Source: Cristatella mucedo (Eukaryota; Bryozoa; Phylactolaemata; Cristatellidae). From it: a stretch of 64,000 nt of DNA. Position 1 is the stretch's first letter; the number at the start of each line of letters is the position of its first letter. Positions 9,739 to 22,630 of this stretch are shown piece by piece. The notes under the pieces were generated by a model, which was given only the letters and a program-made list of their open reading frames with translations, ran no database searches and had not been told where the DNA came from. The translations under genes and the position numbers were made by a program. The stretch covers positions 14,081,001 to 14,145,000 of the forward strand of contig WPIO01000001.1 of the NCBI GenBank assembly GCA_009760855.2, written 5' to 3'.

Positions 9739-9905
9739 AGCCGTGATGGCTGACTAGGTAAGGTGGTTGCTTTTCACGACCTCGGCCCCGAGGTCGTGGG
9801 TTCGAATCCTGTGGTGGGCGATTCTTTATCACCGCTGCAAGCAGTGGTGACAGCCGATAAGAATCTTCGGTCGCTAAACAAAAGATGCTATTGAATCAAC
9901 TAGTA
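9739..9905 (+). mobile_element. SINE-1 copy, tRNA-derived
   Basis: A tRNA-like head contains a box A-like TGGCTGACTAGGTAAGG and box B GGTTCGAATCC (9799-9809). The shared SINE-1 body follows (CTGCAAGCAGTGGTGA, then TCGCTAAACAAAAGATGCTA). It is one of the best-preserved copies here. No functional tRNA fold is expected because the acceptor stem is absent. Confidence 0.88.
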
Positions 9906-10845
9906 TGTGGAGTTATGACTAATCAGTTGTACTTCGGGCATCGAACTAGCAAGTTGTCCACTACGGTTGGTGCTGTGCAGATGTGATCCTTTGTGGCTTT
10001 GAAATATAGCACTCTATTTTAAGGGTGTGGACTTGTTATTAATGTATGGGTGGTCTTGATTGCTGTCTTGGGTTTTCTGGCTCACAAGCTCAGCAGCGCT
10101 TGAGCAGCTGCATACAGAGCAGAAGCAGCGCAGCACAACAGCAGCACAGTGACCGACAGTGACTCTTGAGCCGATGGGATGCACAGAGAAGGAATCCCAC
10201 AATCGAATAGAGCTGGACAACCAGTAGTGCCGACCATGCGGAGCAGAAGCAGCAGCCGTGGGGCTACTTTCTCTACAGCCTGTGCCAATGGCCAAGCACT
10301 GCCTGCCCCCTCTTTAAGCCGCTGGCACAGTATGCTTCCGCCGCCCCCACCCGGCCTAAATTTGTGCCACTGCTGAAAGCATGGCCGGTGGTCGGGTTAC
10401 TCATACAGGATGACTGCAGGCAACCTTTATCAGCTTGCGCAGACCTTTGGCACCCATCGCAGAAGTTCGGCTTTATCGCTCGGCATTCACTCTGCCTTTG
10501 GTCGGCCTAGTCCTGGTGAGCTGGGTGCCATACAAAAGACCGTTATTATGACCGCCAGCACTCGCCGGCTATGCAAGCTAGGGACGCACACAGCATAGCT
10601 AGCAAGCACTGGGTTGGATTACGTGTGTGGCAACAAGCAGCAGCTGCTGCTGCTGCTGCAGAGGCAGCCCGGGAGCCGACTGCCTCACACAGCAGGCCAC
10701 CTCAGTGTCGAAGGCCAGTGGCAAGCCCGAACTAACTCCGGATCTGAATAACCCAAACCACCCAGCCAGCCAGCAAAGGCCCTGCAAGGCAGACTACCTC
10801 AACTGCTCTCCTAACTCTGCTATGCTTCCCACTTTCTCTTTGTTG
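9906..10845. other. No gene seen
   Basis: Unique-looking sequence with a small CAG/CTG palindrome near 10637-10661. Short open frames show no family motif. Confidence 0.6.
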
Positions 10846-10978
10846 CGTGAGACGAAGTCTGTTGGCTACCGAATGCGTACCGAAAGCCGCTTAGGCTGTG
10901 AGTGCGCTATACAAAACTCTCCTGCGTAACGCCCACATGGTCTTTATGACTTTGTGGAGTTACTGACGGAGATACATT
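10846..10978 (+). repeat. 133-bp interspersed repeat, copy 1
   Basis: The same 133-bp block occurs inverted at 20431-20563, at about 93% identity by eye with no indels. It contains GTGCGCTATACAAAACTCTC, reminiscent of SINE tails, and ends TGACGGAGATACATT. I see no tRNA boxes. It is probably a short non-autonomous element or a fragment of one. Confidence 0.88.
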
Positions 10979-11717
10979 CGTTGACAGTGGGGCTCTGGAG
11001 AGGGCTGCGACAGCAGACCGAACGCCAGCCATCGCTCGTCGACAGAGCTGCAGACAACTAATCTGCTGCATGTGTCCGTGCTAGTGTGCATGCTTGCGTG
11101 GACGCTCAGTGTAAATGCACGTGCCGGGAAGCACTTCACACGTTACCGAGCGAAACCTGCCTTAACTTTGTTGAGTGAAGGCCCATGCCTTCGTACACAG
11201 CAGCGGCACTAGTCTACACAGTGACTGAGGGAGGGCATGAGAAACAGACGCTCGATGCGATGTGAAAAGCAGAGCCTGTGTGGGGCTTGCAGCAGCTTCT
11301 CCGTGCTGGATGCATTCGCCGAACGCCGAGCGATCTGAAGACACAGTGTCGCGTGCTCGCTCGGCACGGCGGATGAGCCAGAAGGAGCCAGGTGGCTGAC
11401 TGCCGCAGCCAGAAGATCTCCATAGAGGTCTCTGAGGTCGGCAACCTCTGGGCAAGAGAGCGCCAGCACGACGGGGAGACAGCTGCTGCAACTCCACGTG
11501 TCAGTGAAGACAGAATCAAATGCAATCCAGGCATGCGCGGTGCATCTCTACTGGAGACCTTGGACCCGTGCACCATCTGCACAGCAACGGCAGAATGTTG
11601 GCTACTGTCATCCCAATGGAATCGGCGAAAAAGACAACAAAATGAACCCTGTTTTCCAGCAGCTGGTGCCTGCAATTGATGCTGCAGCACAACTGCCGAC
11701 GGCCTGTGAGCACGTGG
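10979..11717. other. No gene seen
   Basis: Mixed-composition sequence. Open frames occur on both strands but none shows a domain I recognise. Confidence 0.6.
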
Positions 11718-11796
11718 CGTGGGATGGCTTTGGCGTGGGATGGCTTTGGCGTGGGATGGCTTTGGCGTGGGATGGCTTTGGCGTGGGATGGCTTCG
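11718..11796. repeat. 16-bp tandem repeat, five copies
   Basis: Unit CGTGGGATGGCTTTGG is repeated five times, with one change in the last copy. Because 16 is not a multiple of three, it is not a coding repeat. Confidence 0.95.
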
Positions 11797-12542
11797 CTTG
11801 CTTGCCCTTGATTTGTCACGCACCGGAACTGCCCCCCCCCTGGAAGGCTCTGGTAACTTGGCCTTGGCGATGCTTGCTTTCTCACGTTGCCCTCCCGGAC
11901 CTACCCAGCCCGGTGGGCATCGAAGCGAACCGGAGCACCTCATGGCAGCTGCCGGGCAAGCTGCTGGTTTAGCCGTAAGAATGGCGGTTGCCATGGCAGC
12001 ATCAGAGGCAACAGCACGAGCAGCGGCTGACACGTCCGGCTGGACGGCCAGTCGCGTGTTTGGCAGCAGTTTAGCCGTGGGAAACATCAGCCGCCATTCA
12101 ATGGAGCTTCATTAGTAGAGAAAGAGCGGTTTGAGCCTACTCTTGACATAAAGAGGCCGGTCTATACGAGTCAATTAGCTCGACTGTTATGTCCAGCTAC
12201 AAAGCAAACTCGGCAAAAAAATGGACGCAGTTTGCACTGTGGCACAATGATTCTTTTAGTACGCACTTATATGTTTGACTCCTGTTGCAGATTCGCTCCA
12301 CAATCAACACTGTTGGGTAAATGCGTGTGTGTGAGAGAGAGAGGGCGTTCAGGCGGGAGCGTGTGCGACCTAGTTCTGCAGGCAGCGCTTCTCGGCAGGC
12401 GGCCACAAACGCACCACAAGCATATGATGAGGATGGAAAGGCCGTCGGGGACAGATCCGAGGATGCCAGTAAGCAATGACTGCATGAGAGAAGGCTGCAA
12501 GAGCAAGAAGCACAGGGGGCGCGAGGTGCACAGGTACTGTGC
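11797..12542. other. No gene seen
   Basis: Unique-looking sequence between two tandem arrays. A short GA run lies near 12332-12344. Confidence 0.6.
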
Positions 12543-12690
12543 GGCTCTGACCCACGGACACCAGGCTCTGACCCACGGACACCAGGCTCTGACCCACGGA
12601 CACCAGGCTCTGACCCACGGACACCAGGCTCTGACCCACGGACACCAGGCTCTGACACACGGACACCAGGCTCTGACACACGGACACCAG
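12543..12690. repeat. 21-bp tandem repeat, seven copies
   Basis: Seven head-to-tail copies of GGCTCTGACCCACGGACACC plus A, the last two with one C-to-A change. The 21-bp period keeps frames open, giving the heptapeptide ALTHGHQ on plus and VSVGQSL on minus. Flanking frames do not look coding, so I treat it as a minisatellite. Confidence 0.95.
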
Positions 12691-14069
12691 CGCCAATCCA
12701 GCTATGCCAGTAGGAACGACTGCCCGGGAGAGAGGTGGCGAACCATTACAAACAAACTTGCCGCCAGGCAGCACACTACTACCGAGCAGTGCTGAGAGCA
12801 CTGCTCTCCGTGAAAGCTCTCTCCGTGAAATGAGGCACACGTGTGTGAACAGGATCTCCAAGGTGCAGCAGATGTCTAGGGCTGCCTAGGGTGACCGGCT
12901 CTGACAGCCAAGTGGTCAACCAAAGCGTGTGACTGGTTGTTACTTCGGACAGCCGCCCCCACAACGGCTAGACTCACTCGTGCTTTGCTCACACTGCTGC
13001 ACGGGACATCGAGATGCCACGAGTGCTAGCAGTCCTCGGCTAGCCATCGCAGCCATAGAAGAAGTCTGCACTTGGGCTAACTGTTGGGTTAACATTTCAC
13101 CTTTTTTGCAAGCAACGATGCGAATCCTGCCGCCAGTGCGTACTCGTTCTCGGTGGTGCTAGTCATTGGCCTTCTCTCATCGCACACGAGCCTGCCTGCC
13201 TGCCTGCCCACTGACCGTGTGAGCAGCAGCCTCGAGGTTCCTTCCCCTTTCCGGTGTCTGCAGATGGCATCGACGGCCTTCCTGCTTAATCAGACCAGTA
13301 CTTAAAACCGGTCCTAGGCCGAGTGCGAGTCTCGGCTGGCACCCAGGCATAGCTGTGTCGCGCCTCACGATCTTTATCGTCATTGTTACCGGAGCCGACC
13401 AGCCTGGTGCGTCGTCGGTCGGACGGCACTGACGGCCTTCCGGAGCTTAGCAACAACACAATGACAACTCAATTCGGCAAGCATCTGGCCAACCGCGACG
13501 AATCTTTGATCCATTCTCCGGCTCCGGCTGCCGCTCTCCACCGACGACTACTCGGCACTGTTCACTCATGCTGCTAGCAACCGGTGGCAATGCAAGTGCA
13601 GGAGGGGGAAGTTTGAGCCTGCTTTCGTCCGAGCCTGGATCGAACCACCAAACGGCAGTGCAATGTCAAACTGGATGTCCCCAACATATAATGGGGTGCT
13701 CGAAACACACTGCACATGACGTTGAGTGTGCAGGGACAAAGGTACCGACACGTGCGAACACACAAAGACAGAGAGGGGATGGAGGGGGGGCATAGGGGCG
13801 GTGAGGGTATGGAGAGGGGTGTAGTGCTGCAGGAAGAGGAGAGCGAGTGACAGCAGAGCCCATAACACCGAAGTGACTACTGCCACAGGCGGCCCCTTAT
13901 TCGAGATCTCGCATGTAATAGCAACCAGTAGGAAAAAGAGTAAGGGCAAGCAACAACAAAAAAAGTACGAGCAAAGGGTGACAGAAAGATCGGACAGCTG
14001 ATACAGAAGAAAATAGATGCAGACAGGAACAGCTGGTGAGACGTAAGCTACACCAGAGGTCAGAGAATA
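12691..14069. other. No gene seen
   Basis: Unique-looking sequence with a purine-rich stretch at about 13760-13860. No TE or exon-like block was recognised. Confidence 0.6.
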
Positions 14070-14200
14070 TTAAGACTCATTTGCATAGAGCCATATGAGA
14101 ACTTAAAATCTCTATCCGGGTGTGTTACATACACCCCAGGGCTCGAGCCCACGACCTTGGTCGTAAAAGGTGAGCACCTTACTAAGCCCCTGTGCCAAAA
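14070..14200 (-). mobile_element. SINE-2 copy, tRNA-derived
   Basis: Read on the minus strand, a head with TTAGTAAGGTGCTCACC and GGGCTCGAGCCC (box B) is followed by a diverged LINE-like tail (ATCTTTAAGTTCTC-type sequence, then TATGCAAATGA). The copy is complete but worn. Confidence 0.75.
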
Positions 14201-15107
14201 CTTGGCAGCAAGGAGACAGATCACGATGATGATCGAATGGCTGTTAAGCCACAATGCCGACCGGTCGTCTGGTGCTATTACCTATGTCAGTCGTCTAATT
14301 CGATATTAAACAGGCGCTTCATTCAGACTCGGTCTTGGCAGTCTGCAGTGGTGCCAGCACAGATTCAGCATCGAAGCCAGGGACAAAACCAGTGCATAGC
14401 AGATGCCACAGAGTGGCAGAGAGGAAGTGGGAAGGGTGATGCCTTGTGCCAGGGTCTTGGCCCAGTGGTACGGTGCACTGCACCTCACGGCCCCGCCAGG
14501 TCGTCGTGGGTGTCACTGGATTCCAGTGGGTTCCAGCCGGAGTGAGTTCTAGTCCTGCCACAGGCCATCCTCCTGCAGCAAGCAAGCTGGTTCGTGGCTG
14601 CTAGCAGCTCTTCTGCCCACAAGAAAACTAGCCTTCGGAGATTGCAGCAGGGATTTACTTCTTGCTTGCTTCACTGCCTGTTTCACTGCCTCGACTCTTG
14701 ACTCTGAAGGCCGTAAACGGAACGGCAGCATATACTCATACCACTGCCAAGCTGAGCCAACATAAAAGTTACCTAACAATAGTGACATTACTGATTGCAG
14801 CACACGACGAACCCCTATGGCCACAAGGCAGCTATGAGGCCAGCTAGACGGCGAGCATGTGGCAGCGGCACTGCAGCGGCTAGCAGCAAGCGGCAGCGGT
14901 GCTGCCGCCACTGCAGCGTGTGCTCTGCCCGGGGCGGCGCTGCTCACCTGTACGTTCCATGCTCCACGAAGCTCGGGCAGTTGGAGCATCGCAGGCAATA
15001 AGTACGTCTCCTGTCACCCATTGCACAGAGCTCGGCAACACAACAAAAAATGCTGCCTACAACGTACCATAGCAAACAGGCAAGTGAGTGCTGCAGAGGC
15101 GACTCGT
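14201..15107. other. No gene seen
   Basis: Unique-looking sequence rich in GCTGC/GCAGC near 14860-14930. No gene recognised. Confidence 0.6.
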
Positions 15108-15291
15108 GCGGCAGGCAGGCAGGCAGGCAGGCCGGCAGGCAGGCAGGCCGGCAGGCAGGCAGGCCGGCAGGCAGGCAGGCCGGCAGGCAGGCAGGCCGGC
15201 AGGCAGGCAGGCCGGCAGGCCGGCAGGCAGGCAGGCCGGCAGGCAGGCCGGCAGGCAGGCAGGCCGGCAGGCAGGCAGGCCGGCAGGCCGG

Positions 15292-15367
<76 letters not shown>

Positions 15368-15391
15368 CCGGCAGGCAGGCAGGCAGGCCGG

Positions 15392-15431
<40 letters not shown>

Positions 15432-15491
15432 CCGGCAGGCAGGCCGGCAGGCAGGCCGGCAGGCAGGCCGGCAGGCCGGCAGGCAGGCAGA
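15108..15491. repeat. (AGGC)n tetranucleotide array with CCGG interruptions
   Basis: About 384 bp of GGCA/AGGC repeat in which single units are replaced by GGCC at intervals of 8, 12 or 16 bp, creating many CCGG sites. A 4-bp period without stop codons leaves all frames open on both strands (Ala-Gly-Arg-Gln or Cys-Leu-Pro-Ala repeats). These open frames are artefacts. Confidence 0.97.
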
Positions 15492-17734
15492 GCCAAGGCG
15501 ATCACGGCAGCTGTCACAGTCACTGCAACACACCAGAAACCGGACGTTGGGACACAGGTACTGTGCCAGCAGCCTACCTGGGATAAGCCCACATTAACCA
15601 AATTCATAAGATGTCCGGGGTGCCGATACAAGGGTGTGCGCCGGCTGCTGCCTAGGCGCTAGCCAGAGCTACAGCTGCTACGAGAGATGAGAGTGAACAC
15701 GGCAGGATCAGCAGCAGCTACAGCTGCATCCGCCGACGCTGCTGCTGGCTTTTCTAAAAGCAGGTCTCGACCAGATTGCTCATCGAGCATTCATCAATAT
15801 TAAAAAACCGGGTGGAATCAGCGGTTGTGGCTCATTGGCTGCGGGCAGACGATCGGCCACCTCAGCCAGCGGCCAGTCTCAAGTGCTACACTGCTGCCTG
15901 CCACCGGCAGGCTTTCCAAAACGCAAGACTTGCATGAATATCTGGGGTCATAATAAATTGGAAGAGCCATGCCACAGGGGCACCGGACCAGAGATGGCTG
16001 GATGAGAGTCCGACTAGGCAGACGGAGGGGCAGACTTGGGGTGGTAGAGGGGTGGCAAGGTAAGCTTGCATAACCGAAGGCATGGGCTGGGGGGGGGCTG
16101 GGCGACTTTCCAGTGAGCCGAAGACAGGCCGAAGACAGACTATGCTGCAAAGCCAGGGCTGCGACACTGTTATGCCAAACCTAGGCAGCACTATGCTGGT
16201 GAAGAGTAAAAATAAAAAGCTGGGATATTCGGGCAACTCTCCTGCGCCACCACCCAGCTCGGTTTAGCTGGGGGTGGTATCCAGATAGGCTCAGCCCTTT
16301 GGTGATAAAGGCACATTTCTTCAAGAACTTGGATCCCTCTATAGCCAATCAGCTCACACAGGTGGCATGCCTAAGATTCCCTAGGCCACGGCCACCACCT
16401 CAGACTTTCAACGCCCAACAAGAGGTTAACATTATAAGCCCAGGGTCACCCAGACATTCGAGTCCAAAGCTTCCTTTCAGCCGAACCGATCAGCCGAAGA
16501 ACCGAACCGATCAGCTGAAGAGAAGGAGGCAGCAGCACCGAATGTTTCAGCAATGCAAGCCATCGCCAGGAGCACGGGGTACACGGCCACGATCGCTTGC
16601 CACCACATCTTTGGATCAGGCCTCTCTAGAAGCACCAGATGGGCACCATGTGGCACTATACCAGTAGCAACGGCTACATTCTTACTAAATGCCAGGGTCC
16701 AGCAGATGCCCTTAATTGCATCTGTCCGGCCTGTGTTTGCTTTATTAGGCCATCTTCCTCCAACAGGGGGAGAGAAAGTGTGCAAGCCAAACTGGCTCGC
16801 GTAGACGTCGGGGGGGGGAGGGGGGGGACTAAACCTTCGGTGTGCTCCAAGTACTACCACTATTTAGATCAGCAAAGCTGCCCGGCCCACTCCCCGACCC
16901 TTTGCCGGCCCCTTGGTAATTAAGATGCCGGTGGCAGATGTCGCTGTGATTGGACATCACACATCATGCTCAGGCGTGTAGTGCATTAGCCTGCCACACA
17001 GCAGGGGGCGTAGAACCAATGACCGCTGAGCCCCTTTGCACTACTCATATAAATTGCAGAGTGGTCCATAGAAAACCTCTCGATTGCAAATAGCGAGGTC
17101 CGATGTCGTCGGCTGCGAAAGAAGCAAAGTTCATCAAGGCTGTGGCAACTACTGATTTCGAAAATGCCAGAGCTTCCTGCAGAAACGTCTGGGCACTGCT
17201 GAAGTACTGGATAACCTAACCGCACAAGCACGTGAGGGCATGCATAACAATCATCACTAAACCCTCCATCTCTATAGTGACTCGGGTATCGAGGGCCTCT
17301 CTTCCACCCTAGCGTCAGCCTTCGACAAGAAGCAAATAATATCTGGCCTGACCGGCATGGCCGTGAGGGAAAGGGTGGACGCCAAGTCAATGAGTCAGAA
17401 GCTACGATCAATAATAACCAATGGGCCATGTGGGGGAGTGGCCGGTAGGCGAAGAAAGCCGGCCGTAAATCACTGCTGCCGCAGCAGCCTGCGACAACTC
17501 GTGCACTGGCCATGCCCAAGCTCTTTGCTTATTTGATCGAAATGCAATGCCGAAGTACTTCAAAAACAAATAAGGAACTAAAGCTCGTGCTTCTCACAAG
17601 ATACTCCTCCCACTATTACACCACGACAGGCTTCGAGAAAGAATTGTGCCGCTTACTCTGGGGGGGGGGGAGCGGTGCCCAGTCTAAATGGCGACACAAC
17701 GTAGAGGCCACAGGTTCCATGCAACCGTCATGCC
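15492..17734. other. No gene seen
   Basis: Mixed sequence with poly-G runs near 16088, 16811 and 17660. A duplicated AACCGATCAGCYGAAGA occurs at about 16485-16525. No exon or TE protein recognised. Confidence 0.55.
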
Positions 17735-17860
17735 GCCCTGGTTTGGACCATGGGTTAAAGTGCTCGCCTTTAACGACCGAGGTCGAGGCGAACGCATTTG
17801 ATGACCGAGGTCGTGGGCACGAGCCCTGCTGCATATGCGAAGCAGCTGGATAGAGATGTC
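17735..17860 (+). mobile_element. SINE-2 copy with duplicated head segment
   Basis: The head TTTGGACCATGGGTTAAAGTGC is followed by two versions of GACCGAGGTCG, then GGTCGTGGGCACGAGCCC and CATATGCGAAGC. The 3' tail is degraded after GATAGAGATG. The internal duplication resembles the copies at 32410 and 36112, so these three may form a subfamily. Confidence 0.72.
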
Positions 17861-18260
17861 TTGTCTACGACAGTATCCTTCGACTGGTACAGGAAGTCCT
17901 GCTTAAGTCTGGGTGCAAGCAGTAGCGGCCGAGGTTAGATCTACTATCGGTGCCTTTCTGAATAGTACAGCAAGAGCTCTGCCGGCACCGAGGAGCAGCT
18001 ACCTACCACACGTCGGCCTCGGAAAAAGACCACTCACTCCTGCTGCTACTGCTATTCTGATATACCAAAGAGTGACTGCAACGCGTTTTTTAGTTCACGG
18101 CATCTCAGCAACGACTCCCAATAGCCATCAACCGACAATGTCCTAGGCGGATTCTATCCCAGACGAAGTCTATCCTATTACTAACTACTATCCTGCATTC
18201 GCCTCCCTCACCGATGCCCTTCCGACTCGGTACCTATGAAGCTACGTAGCCGAAGTCGCG
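17861..18260. other. No gene seen
   Basis: Unique-looking transitional sequence before the GC-rich block. No motif recognised. Confidence 0.6.
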
Positions 18261-20430
18261 TAAAAACATGTCACTGGCCTGAAATCAACGCCGAGGCTCG
18301 ACGACGGCAAGGCATTCGCCGGCGACCGGCGGCCGAGTTCAATCGATGACAGACCACTCGCCTGAACACTTGACTCTCCTGCTTAACCTCCGGCGGCGGC
18401 GGCGGCGGCTCGCAGCCTGTCCGACGCCAGACGCGGAGGCCTACGCTCGCGAGGGCTGGCGCTCGCACGGCTCCCTCGACTCGGCCGCAGCTCCCGGCGC
18501 GCGGCGGCGAGGCGATAGACGCCGCCGCGCGCCTGCGCTCGCACGCGCGCGGGTACGTCGCCGCGACGCGGCGCCGCATTTTCTTACGTCGTCCGCAATC
18601 AGCTCGCTATCGACATTCCTCGCAGCTTTCACTGCTGCGCGGCGGCCGCCCCCTCCGCATTAGCCGGGAAGCCGACGGCCGGAGCGACGAGCGAGCGGCC
18701 CGGAAATTTCGCGACGTCGCGCATCGAAACCGCACCAGGCAGACGGGCGCAAGTGAGACCGCAAACAGCCGGACGGCGTCTGCCTAACGGCCGGACAGGG
18801 GGCGCCAACGGCAGGGCAGCGCGTGCGTGCGGCAGGACTGCGTGAGGCTACAGGCCAGATAGCGTCTGCTGTCGGCCGGACGGCGCCTGCGAGCGTCACG
18901 TCAGAACCTGCTGGCTGCCAAGCTAATGCACTGGACGCTGCCTGACAGCCGCAGGGATGAGCTGAGCAGGCAACGGCGTCCGAATCTGGGCCCCCGCAAG
19001 ACAGCGACTTGCCAGCCCCGCCTCCGCAACGCAGGCGCTGTAGAAGGAGAGCACCGACCGTCGCCCTACGCCGGCCTCCCGTTGCTTACCGCTTCGGTGA
19101 AGACCGCCACCTGTTCCAGATACGCCGCTGCCGCCGCCGCCGCCGCTCGCCCCAAGGAGTGTGCAGCAAACCTCGCTAGCGTCCGAGATCTACTAATACC
19201 ACCGTAGGCCGGACGCGCTACCGCGATGAACTCGCGGTCCGCAACCTACGCCTGACTGCAGCAGCACACGGGCTTGCCGCGGCTGGGTTTTACGAGGGCG
19301 ACGCCTTACGTGACGTCACGACCAGGGCGGACGCAACTGTGATTGGCTGCGGGCGGAGCTCTCACCCGGGCGCCGGCCGCTGCGGGTTGGGCCGACTGCG
19401 GCCGCAGATCGCCGCGTGGCGACCGCGACATTAGTGCTCGGTACGCGTTTTTCGAGCATCCTTGCGGTAAGCAAGGAACTTCCCACCCTCCCTATATCGG
19501 TTAGTTGCAATCCCTTTTCCCTTTACCTGGCTATCTCCGGAACACTCATGCGATCCATGAAATCCGGTCCGGTCCGGTCCCGGAAGCTGGACCTTTTAAT
19601 CAGCGTCAGCAGCAACACCCGACGGCGGAGGAGTCTGGCGTGCATCAAATACGTGCAGGCGCAGCACTCACTGACGTGCTGACCATCAACCTCCATTTTT
19701 TCGCAAGCTCTCGGAAACCCCTGCGAGCGCTCGCCGAAACGCTCGCTGAGGCGTCGAGGCGGAGCCGCTGCGGGGTGCATCTGAAAATGACCTAGCGGCG
19801 ACGGAAACAACAGCGCCAGAGCCGCTCGACGGTTCGGCTGAGTCATTTTTTCGCGACATTTTTTGCCCGCAGCGTTGGTATTGACCCGTTCGCGTGCGCA
19901 CGCGGCGCAGGACTGGACTGGTTTTAGATGCCCTCGACGGTCGTGCGCTATGGCGGGGCGGGCTTGCCGAGTTTCTCGCCTCGGCGGCGGCGAGAGAGCG
20001 TTCGGGAGCACGTGTTCAGCATTGAGCGGCGCTCCACAGCGCTGCGCTCTGGTGCGATCGAGCGATCCCTCCCGGTGGGATTGCGTCCGCTTCTCTGTGT
20101 TCGCGGCACCGCTAAGCGTGATGGGAAGATGGCGGGAAGTCAGCTTTGTTACAAGTTGGCCGGGCGGCCTCACAGCATTGCAGCCGTCATTTAGGGGCTT
20201 GCTGGCTCGACTTATTTACCGGAAGCGTCCGGGTTGGATTGTTGCAATCCACCCGCTGCTGACTCGCCTAGTGCGAAAATACATCCGCCGCCGCCGCCGA
20301 CACTTTCGGACCGAGCGGCACCTCGTAGGCGGGGCCAGAGGAGCAGCCGGCGTCGCCCGTAAGAATGTGCGCACCGCGCGGCCCGTCCCCAAAATCACAT
20401 GCGGCAGCCAGCCCCCTACCTACATAATGT

Positions 20431-20563
20431 AATGTATCTCCGTCTGTAATTCCACAAAGCCATAAAGACTATGTGGGCGTTACGCAGGAGAGTTTTGAAT
20501 AGCGCACTCGCAGCCTAAGCGGCTTTCGGTATGCATTTGGTAGCCGACAGACTTCGTCTCACG
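20431..20563 (-). repeat. 133-bp interspersed repeat, copy 2
   Basis: Reverse-complement copy of 10846-10978, the same length to the base, with about nine or ten substitutions. The shared ends (CGTGAGACGAAGTCTGT and CGGAGATACATT) suggest real element boundaries. Confidence 0.88.
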
Positions 20564-20708
20564 ACAGCCTCGGCCTCTGGGTCGAGCCTGGGCCGAGGCT
20601 TTGCGGCCGAGGCTGCCGCGTCGGTCAGTCATCGCCGCGTAGCGCACCGGCCGTCCAGGACAGCCTGCCAAAGAGACGGGAGGGGCTGCTGGATAGGTTA
20701 AAGAAAAT

Positions 20709-20845
20709 ATAGCTCATCTGTATAGCGCCCCAAAAACTTGATCTCTATTAAGGCGCTTCACATACGCCTCGGGGCTCGAGCCCACGAACTCGACCAGACC
20801 TTGGTCGGGGCGAGCACCTTGACCGCTGGACCAAACCAGCTCGTC
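20709..20845 (-). mobile_element. SINE-2 copy, nearly complete
   Basis: On the minus strand the head has GGTCCAGCGGTCAAGGTGC and GGGCTCGAGCCCC (box B), followed by TATGTGAAGCGCC, AGAGATCAAG and GGGGCGCTATACAGATGA. This is the typical SINE-2 order, including the LINE-like tail. Confidence 0.8.
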
Positions 20846-21107
20846 GATCGAGCGTCGCGCCGTGCCGGAAGCTCCGTCGCCCCGTCTCGGCGCGCCGGGC
20901 ACTCCATCCCAGCCCTGCGGCTTTGTCAAAGGAAGTGCATTCATCGCTGGCGGCTGAATACCCGGATTGCGAGGGGCGCGAGGAAGGAAAGGGCGGCTGG
21001 AGAAAAAAGAAGACAGAAGCTTTAAGGAAAGTATTTCGTTGGGAAAAGGCGAAGTAGAAGTACTACGCGACGGGAAAGATTACAGGTCTGCCGCCGATTC
21101 AACAGGC

Positions 21108-21245
21108 TCGGTTATTTAGCAGCAAAACAGCTTTGACGACTCTCTACTCCCCACCCGCTTGCAGTGGGCAATAAAGGATCGTCCATCAGACGACGCGAAC
21201 CCACGACCTGCATCGTGAAGAGCGAGCACCTTGCCTCTAGGCGAA
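21108..21245 (-). mobile_element. Degenerate SINE-1 copy
   Basis: Minus-strand matches to SINE-1 include GGTTCGCGTCGTCTG-like box B sequence, GATCCTTTATTGCCCACTGC and AAGCGGG, then a decayed tail ending GCTAAATAACC. Divergence is high. Confidence 0.6.
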
Positions 21246-21886
21246 GACCCGCGGGCTTCGCTGCCTCGCTAGCGTGCCTGCGGCGAACTCGGCGCGTTTC
21301 CTTTCGCTCGCGTCGCCTCGAGCTCGGCGCGTTGCCTCTTGGGGCCACTGCTCGGTGGGCAGCCGCTCGGCGGATCTCGCCGCTCGCGCGCGCTGGCCCT
21401 GCGAGAGTCTTCGAGACTCAGCGCCTTTCGTCGCTCACCGCCCTACTGCGTCCGCGGCGGATATCGATGCAGAGCCACCGCCTCCTCCGCATTTGCATTC
21501 ACATCTCGCACCTTCCTACTACGTCTCTTCCTTTGGAGTTGAACTCGCCGTCGAGAGGGGCAGACGTGGAGACGCCGACGCGTCGCCCGCCAGTCGGCGG
21601 CCCGTCGGCGCGGTCACCGCAGCATCCGGGTAGCCGGCACCGGGTGCCCGCAAGCGGCGCGTCGGGCGGCAGTCAGCGTGCGCGCAGGGAATGATGTAAG
21701 CTGCTTCGCGAACCGGTCGGGCGGTATACCCTAAAAGATGAAGCAGACCGGCGTGAAGGATCACTCCGAACCTCGGCCGCGCCGCCGTCTCGCACCCGTC
21801 CGCCGTTCGACTCGTCTGGCTTACTCATCCGCGCGGTTACGCAGTTGTGCTCCTCTGCGCAGCGTCGTCGGCCCTCGCTCTGTTCG

Positions 21887-22402
<516 letters not shown>

Positions 22403-22585
22403 GTTTCTACGCAGAGACCTGACAAAGTACACGCTCGAGCTCTATTCTGCCCCCACTTTCTTCTGACCTGCGAGCCTCTGCTGCTGCTGCAGCCACTGCC
22501 GGCGGCCAAACGACCGTGTCGTGAGCGCACCGGCAAATCGCCATTCGGCCTCGCGGCCGCTCGATCGTGCACAGTAGCAGACGAT

Positions 22586-22630
22586 CCTCGTTTAATGTAG
22601 CGGACGCTTCTGCCGCTACATTAAACGAGG
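22586..22630. repeat. Perfect 18-bp inverted repeat
   Basis: Arms 22586-22603 and 22613-22630 are exact complements around a 9-nt loop. The arms are not low-complexity (CCTCGTTTAATGTAGCGG). It lies about 180 bp after the big CT/TA microsatellite. Confidence 0.92.

Noticed and set aside
9739-9905. tRNA gene from box A/B-like sequence
   Set aside because: No acceptor stem or complete cloverleaf. The same head recurs with a common body at many loci, so it is a SINE.
12543-12690. CRISPR array
   Set aside because: Units are directly adjacent with no spacers, and the context is animal DNA.
14859-15662. Long frames on both strands with AGR/QAGR or CLPA repeats
   Set aside because: A stop-free 4-bp repeat opens every frame. 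Flanks are not coding.
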